This document shows, one piece after another, positions 59,216-64,000 of a stretch of 64,000 nt of DNA. The stretch lies in NCBI RefSeq assembly GCF_041397485.1, contig NZ_JAWKWO010000003.1, forward strand, positions 536,439 through 600,438. The letters are read 5' to 3'. The DNA is from Zhengella sp020637775. Lineage in GTDB: Bacteria; Pseudomonadota; Alphaproteobacteria; Rhizobiales; Rhizobiaceae. The notes beneath the pieces are model-generated. The model searched no databases, was not told the origin of the DNA, and saw only the letters and a program-made list of their open reading frames with translations. The position numbers and the translations under genes are program-made. The first letter of the stretch is position 1. Each line of letters starts with the position of its first letter.

Positions 59216-60175
59216 ATGAGCATGAAGATCGCCCTCCTGGGCGTCGGCAAGATCGCCCGCGACCAGCATGTGCCGATGATCGCGGCCTCGCCGGAGTGGG
59301 AACTGGCGGCAACCTTCTCGCGGGAAGGCGAGGTCGACGGTGTGCCGTCCTATCGTGATTTCGGGCGCCTGCTGGAAGAGCGTCCGGACATTGGCACGGT
59401 GTCGCTCTGCCTTCCGCCGGTGCCGCGTTTTGCCTATGCGGCGCAGGCGATCAGGGCCGGGCGAAACGTGATGCTGGAAAAGCCGCCGGGCGCGTCGCTG
59501 TCGGAAGCGCATGTGCTGGAAGCCATGGCGCGCGAGGCCTCTGTCTCGATCTATGCCACCTGGCATTCGCGCGAAGCGGCCATGGTGGCGCCTGCCAAGG
59601 CGTGGCTGAAGGGCAAGCGGCTGAAAAGCCTCAAGGTCATCTGGAAAGAGGATGTGCGGCGGTGGCATCCGGGCCAGGCATGGATCTGGCAGGCGGGCGG
59701 GCTCGGCGTGTTCGATCCGGGCATCAATGCGCTCTCCATCGTCACGGAGATCCTGGACAAGCCGATCCATGTGACGGGCGGCGAGCTGTTCTTTCCGGAA
59801 AATTGCGAGACGCCGATTGCGGCAAATGTAGCATTTCACCATCCCGATGGAACAGTGACGGCGGAACTCGATTTCAGGCAGGAGGGCGAGCAGATCTGGA
59901 CCATGGAGGTCGAAACGGACCAGGGCTCGCTGGTCCTGTCGGAAGGCGGGGCAAAGCTTGCCATCGACGGCAATCTCCAGGCTTCATCGGCGGTGCTTGA
60001 GGAAACTGACGATGGGAGCAATCCGCTGCTGGGCGGTGAATATGCCCGGCTTTATGCCAGGATGGCGGCGCTGGTGCGTTCCGGCGGCATCGACATGGAT
60101 CTCTCGCCGATGGCGCATGTGGCCGATGCCTTCCTGCTTGGCCGGCGCGTGACCGTCGAACCCTTTTTCGAGTGA
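59216..60175 (+). CDS. Gfo/Idh/MocA-type L-arabinose/D-galactose 1-dehydrogenase
   Basis: The 319-residue protein has an N-terminal Rossmann fold (IALLGVGKIARDQHVPMIAA), the EKPP motif VMLEKPPGASLSEA, and the catalytic-domain motif EDVRRWHPGQAWIW followed by GLGVFDPGINALSIVTEIL. This matches the NAD(P)-dependent L-arabinose / D-galactose 1-dehydrogenase of Azospirillum, which oxidises the sugar to its lactone. The lactonase, the DHDPS-family dehydratase and the semialdehyde dehydrogenase follow nearby, as does the KDGal kinase/aldolase pair. Start ATG 59216 (MSMKIALLG); ATG 59222 is an alternative. Confidence 0.88.
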   Translation: MSMKIALLGVGKIARDQHVPMIAASPEWELAATFSREGEVDGVPSYRDFGRLLEERPDIGTVSLCLPPVPRFAYAAQAIRAGRNVMLEKPPGASLSEAHVLEAMAREASVSIYATWHSREAAMVAPAKAWLKGKRLKSLKVIWKEDVRRWHPGQAWIWQAGGLGVFDPGINALSIVTEILDKPIHVTGGELFFPENCETPIAANVAFHHPDGTVTAELDFRQEGEQIWTMEVETDQGSLVLSEGGAKLAIDGNLQASSAVLEETDDGSNPLLGGEYARLYARMAALVRSGGIDMDLSPMAHVADAFLLGRRVTVEPFFE

Positions 60176-60180
60176 GGACA

Positions 60181-61116
60181 ATGGCACAGACAGGCGCCAT
60201 CGGGGATCTGGACTGGATCGGGGTGGACTGGGGCACCAGTTCGCTGCGGGTCTGGGCGCTGGACGCGAAAGGCCGTGTGCTGGACCGCGTTGCGTCAGCC
60301 GACGGCATGGGCACGCTTTCCGGGCCGGATGCCTACGAGGCGGCGCTGCTTCGCCTTGCCGGGGGCTGGCTCGGCGGGCGCGACATGCCGGTGCCGGTGA
60401 TCGTATGCGGCATGGCGGGGGCGCGCCAGGGCTGGCGCGAGGCCGATTATCGCAGGGCGCCGTGCCGGCCTGCCGGCGCAACGGGGCTGACTGCCGTGCC
60501 CACGCGCGACAGCCGGCTCATGGTGAAGATCATACCCGGCATTTGCCAGGATGATCCGGCGGACGTGATGCGCGGCGAGGAAACGCAACTGGCGGGACTC
60601 GTTTCCGCCATCGGGGTCAGCGACGGCATCGTCTGCATGCCGGGCACGCACAGCAAATGGGTGCGGCTGGCCAACGGCCGGGTGACGGCGTTCTCGACCG
60701 TCATGACCGGTGAAATCCATGCCTTGATGGCCGAACGATCCGTTCTGCGCCATTCCCTGGGCGGGGACAGGCATGACGACGATGCCTTCGCCGCCGCCGT
60801 TGACGAGATGATCGCCGCGCCGGGAAGCCTGACGGCGGCCCTGTTCTCGGTCCGCGCTTCGGCCCTGCTCGACGGCGTCTCACCGGCGGTATGCCGGGCT
60901 CGCCTTTCCGGTCTGCTGATCGGCGCGGAACTCGCCGCGATGCGTGACTACTGGAAGGCCGGTACCGTTCATGTGGTCGGTGCCGGCCGGCTCGTTGCCC
61001 GTTATGCGGCGGCGATGGACATTGCCGGCGCGACAGCCGTGCCGGAAGATGGCGAGGCGCTGACGCTGGCCGGCCTTGCAGCCGTTCGGGCCGGGCTTGA
61101 TGAGGGCATGGGCTGA
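60181..61116 (+). CDS. dgoK: 2-dehydro-3-deoxygalactonokinase
   Basis: The 311-residue DgoK phosphorylates 2-keto-3-deoxygalactonate on the DeLey-Doudoroff galactose pathway. The ASKHA-type ATPase motif is IGVDWGTSSLRVWALD; other segments are VPVIVCGMAGARQGW, DVMRGEETQLAGLV and CMPGTHSKWVRLANGRV (the conserved sugar-acid site). I chose ATG 60181, although its GAGG site is close; GTG 60172, which overlaps the previous stop, is a second choice. It overlaps dgoA by one base (TGATG), so kinase and aldolase are coupled. Confidence 0.94.
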   Translation: MAQTGAIGDLDWIGVDWGTSSLRVWALDAKGRVLDRVASADGMGTLSGPDAYEAALLRLAGGWLGGRDMPVPVIVCGMAGARQGWREADYRRAPCRPAGATGLTAVPTRDSRLMVKIIPGICQDDPADVMRGEETQLAGLVSAIGVSDGIVCMPGTHSKWVRLANGRVTAFSTVMTGEIHALMAERSVLRHSLGGDRHDDDAFAAAVDEMIAAPGSLTAALFSVRASALLDGVSPAVCRARLSGLLIGAELAAMRDYWKAGTVHVVGAGRLVARYAAAMDIAGATAVPEDGEALTLAGLAAVRAGLDEGMG

Positions 61117-61718
61117 TGCGCAAGCTTGTTGCGATCCTGAGGGGCGTTCGCCCCGAGCAGGCTACCGGGATCGGCGCGGCGCTGGTCGAGGCCGGCATCG
61201 CCATGATCGAAGTGCCGCTCAACTCACCCGGGCCGCTCAACAGCATCGCGCGGCTGGCCGATGCCTTTGGCGACAGGGCCCTGATCGGCGCGGGAACCGT
61301 GCTGACGCGCGAGCAGGTGGACCATGTGCGCGAGGCGGGCGGGCGGCTCGTCGTCTCGCCCAATTGCGAAGCGCCGGTGATCGCGCGGACGCTGGAACAT
61401 GGCATGGTTTCCATGCCGGGCGCCTTCACGCCGACGGAATGCTTTGCCGCGATCCACGCGGGCGCAAAAGCGATCAAGCTGTTCCCTGCCTCGCTTGCCG
61501 GGCCGGCTGGGCTGAAGGCGATCAAGGCGGTGCTGCCGCCCGATGTCGAGGTCTTCGCGGTCGGTGGCGCATCGGCGGACAATTTCGGCGACTGGCTGGC
61601 GGCCGGTGCGGCCGGTTTCGGCTTGGGAACCGCGCTCTATTCGCCGGGCGACGATGCCGCGACCGTTGGCGAACGGGCGCGGGCCATTGTCGCCGCCTAT
61701 GACGGTGCGGTGCGATGA
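61116..61718 (+). CDS. dgoA: 2-dehydro-3-deoxy-6-phosphogalactonate aldolase
   Basis: The 200-residue enzyme splits KDPGal to pyruvate and glyceraldehyde 3-phosphate. It is a KDPG/KDPGal-type class I aldolase: LVAILRGVRPEQATGIGAAL has the catalytic Glu-like start, VEAGIAMIEVPLNSPGPLNSI, IGAGTVLTREQVDHVREAGG and the Schiff-base Lys in AGAKAIKLFPASLAGPAGLKA. The KDPGal-specific length and start (MRKLVAILRG) favour DgoA over Eda. It starts in the dgoK stop and is followed by an 89-base gap to the next gene. Confidence 0.93.
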   Translation: MRKLVAILRGVRPEQATGIGAALVEAGIAMIEVPLNSPGPLNSIARLADAFGDRALIGAGTVLTREQVDHVREAGGRLVVSPNCEAPVIARTLEHGMVSMPGAFTPTECFAAIHAGAKAIKLFPASLAGPAGLKAIKAVLPPDVEVFAVGGASADNFGDWLAAGAAGFGLGTALYSPGDDAATVGERARAIVAAYDGAVR

Positions 61719-61807
61719 GCCTTCCCTGCCGGCAGAACCGCCTGGCGACCAGTCCCTTGCTGCCGTCGATGCGCTGGCGGCACCTTCATCCAGAAAGGAC
61801 ATGACAG

Positions 61808-62725
61808 ATGAAAACCCCGCTTTCCGGCATTCTCCCGGTTGCGCCCACACCCTTTCACGACGACGGAAGCCTCGATATCGAGGGCATGAAGCGGGTCATC
61901 GACTGCATGATCGACCAGGGCGTCGACGCGATCTGCATCCTGGCCAACTATTCCGAGCAGTTCCTGTTGTCCGATGAGGAACGCGCCACCGTCATGAAGG
62001 CGAGCCTGGAGCATGCGGCCGGCCGCGTGCCGGTGATCGTGACGATCAGCCATTTCTACACGGATATCGTGGTTCGCAGGGCACGCGACGCGCAGGCCAT
62101 GGGCGCGGCCATGGTGATGATGATGCCGCCTTATCACGGCGTCGGCCTGGTCCCGTCTCCGCAGGGAATCCATGAGCATTTCCAAGCGGTCAGCGATGCG
62201 ATCTCCATTCCCATCATGGTGCAGGATGCGCCGCTTTCGGGCGCGCCCCTGCCGGTCGACCTGCTGGTGCGCATGGCCCGCGAGCTGGAAAACGTTTCCT
62301 ATTTCAAGATCGAGGTGCCGTTTGCCGCCGACAAGCTGGCGGCGTTGATCGAGGCGGGCGGCGAGCACATCGTCGGGCCGTTCGACGGCGAGGAAGCGGT
62401 GACGCTGCTGGCGGATCTGGATGCCGGCTGCACGGGCACGATGACCTCGGCCATGTTCCCCGACAGGATCAAGCCGATCGTCACGGAACACCTGGCGGGC
62501 AACCTCGACGCGGCGCTTGAACACTGGACGCGCTGCCTGCCGCTCATCAACCACGAGAACCGGCAATGCGGGCTTCGTGCCGCCAAGGTGGTGATGAAGG
62601 AGGGCGGGGTGATCGGCTCGGACCATGTCCGCCATCCGCTCAAGCCGATGTCGGCGCGCACGCGCGAGCGCCTGCTGCATCTGGCGCGCGATCTCGACAT
62701 TCTCGCGCTCAAGTGGGGCAAGTGA
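61808..62725 (+). CDS. L-2-keto-3-deoxyarabonate dehydratase-like (DHDPS family)
   Basis: The 305-residue TIM-barrel protein belongs to the DapA/NanA class I aldolase group. It shows VAPTPFHDDGSLDIEGMKR, CILANYSEQFLLSDEER, VPVIVTISHFYTDIVVRRA, IPIMVQDAPLSG and the Schiff-base Lys in SYFKIEVPF. ILANYSEQF and LINHENRQCG match Azospirillum 2-keto-3-deoxy-L-arabonate dehydratase, which forms 2-oxoglutarate semialdehyde. The aldehyde dehydrogenase gene two places downstream would use that product. A true aldolase role (pyruvate plus glycolaldehyde) is less likely. GAAAGGACATGACAG precedes the ATG. Confidence 0.88.
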   Translation: MKTPLSGILPVAPTPFHDDGSLDIEGMKRVIDCMIDQGVDAICILANYSEQFLLSDEERATVMKASLEHAAGRVPVIVTISHFYTDIVVRRARDAQAMGAAMVMMMPPYHGVGLVPSPQGIHEHFQAVSDAISIPIMVQDAPLSGAPLPVDLLVRMARELENVSYFKIEVPFAADKLAALIEAGGEHIVGPFDGEEAVTLLADLDAGCTGTMTSAMFPDRIKPIVTEHLAGNLDAALEHWTRCLPLINHENRQCGLRAAKVVMKEGGVIGSDHVRHPLKPMSARTRERLLHLARDLDILALKWGK

Positions 62726-62744
62726 CGCGAAGCGGGGAACCAGG

Positions 62745-63641
62745 ATGACCATCGTCAAGGCGAATACGGTGAAGCTGACATCGGACTGTTGCGAACTGGG
62801 CGAGGGGCCACATTACGACCGCGCCCGCGACACCGCCTACTGGTTGGACATTGTCGGATGCAAGCTGCACGAGCACCGGTTCGCCACCGGGCAGACGGTC
62901 ACCCATTGCTTGCCGCGCATGGGATCGGTGGTCGCGCGTATCGACGGCGGCCGCCAGATGCTGGCCATGGAGGACGGGCTCTATGTGCGCGACATGGCGT
63001 CGGGCGCACTCGGCCTGCTGGTCGCACTGGAGGCCGACAAACCCGCCAACCGCTCCAATGACGGGCGGGTGCATCCTTCCGGCCGGTTGTGGATCGGCAC
63101 CATGAGCAAGACGGCCGAACGGGCGGCCGGCGCGATCTACTGGTCGGACGGGCGCGAGGTGCAAAAGCTCTGGGACGGGATCTCGATTCCCAATTCCATC
63201 TGCTTTTCGCGCGACGGCACGGTGGGCCATTTCGCCGATACGGGGGCCAACAAGGTCTGGCGCGTCGCGCTCGATCCGGCCACCGGCCTGCCGCGGGGCG
63301 CGCCGGAACTGTTCCTCTCCGGCGCTGACCTGCCGCTGGGGGGCTGGTTCGACGGCTCGGTCATGGATGGCGACGGGGTAATGTGGAACGCGGCCTGGGG
63401 CGGCGGCTCGGTTTCGGGTTTCGCGCCCGACGGCAGCCTGGTCGCAACCTACGAATTGCCGGCCGGCCAGACGAGCTGTCCGTGCTTCGTGGGGACGGAT
63501 TTCGATCGCCTGCTTGTGACGACAGCCTGGCAGGGTTATTCCGAGGCGAAGCGCGCCGCGGATCCGGGAGCGGGTTTCACCTATCTCGTCGACGGACATT
63601 TCAATGGCATGGCGGATGCCGAATTCCGCCTCGATGCGTGA
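62745..63641 (+). CDS. SMP-30/gluconolactonase-family sugar lactonase
   Basis: The 298-residue beta-propeller belongs to the SMP-30/GNL/LRE family of metal-dependent lactonases. Family elements are CCELGEGPHYDRARDTAYWLDI, shown in part with the metal Glu in GEGPHY, SNDGRVHPSGRLWIGTM, GISIPNSICFSRDG (metal Asn) and GGWFDGSVMDGDGVMW (metal Asp). Next to the sugar dehydrogenase and dehydratase, it most likely opens L-arabinono- or D-galactonolactone. I chose ATG 62745, which follows GGGGAACCAGG; the frame opens at 62625 but the added part overlaps the upstream gene. Confidence 0.9.
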   Translation: MTIVKANTVKLTSDCCELGEGPHYDRARDTAYWLDIVGCKLHEHRFATGQTVTHCLPRMGSVVARIDGGRQMLAMEDGLYVRDMASGALGLLVALEADKPANRSNDGRVHPSGRLWIGTMSKTAERAAGAIYWSDGREVQKLWDGISIPNSICFSRDGTVGHFADTGANKVWRVALDPATGLPRGAPELFLSGADLPLGGWFDGSVMDGDGVMWNAAWGGGSVSGFAPDGSLVATYELPAGQTSCPCFVGTDFDRLLVTTAWQGYSEAKRAADPGAGFTYLVDGHFNGMADAEFRLDA

Positions 63642-63666
63642 CACGCAAAGACAGGGAAAATTTCAT

Positions 63667-64000
63667 ATGCTGACAGGCAAACATCTCGTTGCCGGCGACT
63701 GGGTCGCCACTGAAACCACGTTCACCTCGGAGCCGGCGCACGGGCCGGCGCATGACTTCGCCGTGGGCACGCCCGATCTGGTCGATCGCGCGGCAAAGGC
63801 GGCTGAAGAGGCCTTCTGGTCCTACGGCTATTCGACGCGTGAAGAGCGCGCCGCCTTCCTCAACGCCATCGCCGACGAGATCGAGGCGCGCGGCGCGGCC
63901 ATCACGGAAATCGGGACGCAGGAAACCGGCCTGCCGGCAGCCCGTCTCAACGGCGAGCGGGGGCGCACGACCGGCCAGCTTCGCCTGTTCGCTTCCCACA
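63667..64000 (+). CDS. Aldehyde dehydrogenase, 2-oxoglutarate semialdehyde type (3' end missing)
   Basis: The window ends inside this gene; 111 codons are seen. They give MLTGKHLVAGDWVATETTF, a polar linker, then FAVGTPDLVDRAAKAAEEAFWSYGY, shown in part as LVDRAAKAAEEAFWSYG, and IADEIEARGAAITEIGTQETGLP, the typical N-terminus of 2,5-dioxovalerate (alpha-ketoglutaric semialdehyde) dehydrogenases. Such an enzyme would convert the product of the upstream dehydratase to 2-oxoglutarate and finish the arabinose route. The catalytic Cys and the rest lie outside. Start ATG 63667 is 25 bases after the lactonase stop. Confidence 0.9.
   Translation, partial: MLTGKHLVAGDWVATETTFTSEPAHGPAHDFAVGTPDLVDRAAKAAEEAFWSYGYSTREERAAFLNAIADEIEARGAAITEIGTQETGLPAARLNGERGRTTGQLRLFASH

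Overview
The window is a GC-rich, densely coded chromosomal segment from an alphaproteobacterium, most likely a member of the Hyphomicrobiales (Rhizobiales). The evidence is the cckA / recA / alaS / icd neighbourhood, a GAAC-N7-GAAC SOS box before recA, the F1-ATPase zeta inhibitor (DUF1476), a ChvE-GguA-GguB sugar transporter with a LysR regulator, PhoX, and a DUF1127 gene followed by a cuckoo-type small RNA. I see no tRNA, rRNA, CRISPR array, insertion sequence or prophage.

Layout. 1-5.5 kb: end of the cell-cycle kinase cckA, a LuxR-type regulator, a small unknown gene, and a pseudouridine catabolism pair (psuG with a PfkB kinase). 5.7-18 kb: core genes recA, alaS, icd, an alpha/beta hydrolase, a trmJ-like methyltransferase, murI, a Tat-exported PhoX phosphatase with a likely PHO box, a DUF4336 gene and rpsD. 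18-22 kb: a GT39-like glycosyltransferase, a GtrA protein, ttcA and an inositol-monophosphatase-family gene. 22.1-24.1 kb: a bufABC (bufferin) locus for a metal-binding modified peptide, with a strong hairpin after the precursor gene and palindromes before it. 24.3-37 kb: an MFS exporter, monothiol glutaredoxin and BolA, and the purine genes purC-S-Q-L with two extra exported-protein genes inserted, then the zeta subunit, an HpcH/HpaI aldolase, a DUF2189 membrane protein and purB. 37-40.5 kb: rpe in a tight run with a membrane protein, a P1 peptidase and a solute-binding protein.

40.6-46 kb: a flavin reductase and a coxD-coxE-xdhC-xdhC-(MoeA/MobA-like) maturation cluster for molybdenum hydroxylases, without the hydroxylase itself. 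46.2-47.6 kb: a cassette of three small secreted proteins, one fimbrial-subunit-like and one resembling a single chaperone domain, in a lower-GC setting. 47.7-50.1 kb: a secreted hydrolase, a DUF1330 protein and a DUF1176 protein. 50.2-50.7 kb: a DUF1127 gene plus an RNA with three hairpins that each carry CCTCCTCCC in the loop. 50.8-54 kb: an acyl-CoA synthetase, a divergent AroE-like protein and aroQ.

54-64 kb: a sugar acid locus. A LysR regulator is divergent from chvE-gguA-gguB, followed by a sugar 1-dehydrogenase, KDGal kinase, KDPGal aldolase, a DHDPS-family 2-keto-3-deoxyarabonate dehydratase, a lactonase and the start of a semialdehyde dehydrogenase. Together these give uptake and non-phosphorylative oxidation of L-arabinose and D-galactose. 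The sugar-acid dehydratase is not in the window. The window ends inside the aldehyde dehydrogenase gene.

The two most noteworthy systems are the bufferin locus (22.1-24.2 kb) and the DUF1127/cuckoo RNA locus (50.2-50.7 kb). The secreted cassette at 46.2-47.6 kb is the best candidate for something not yet described.
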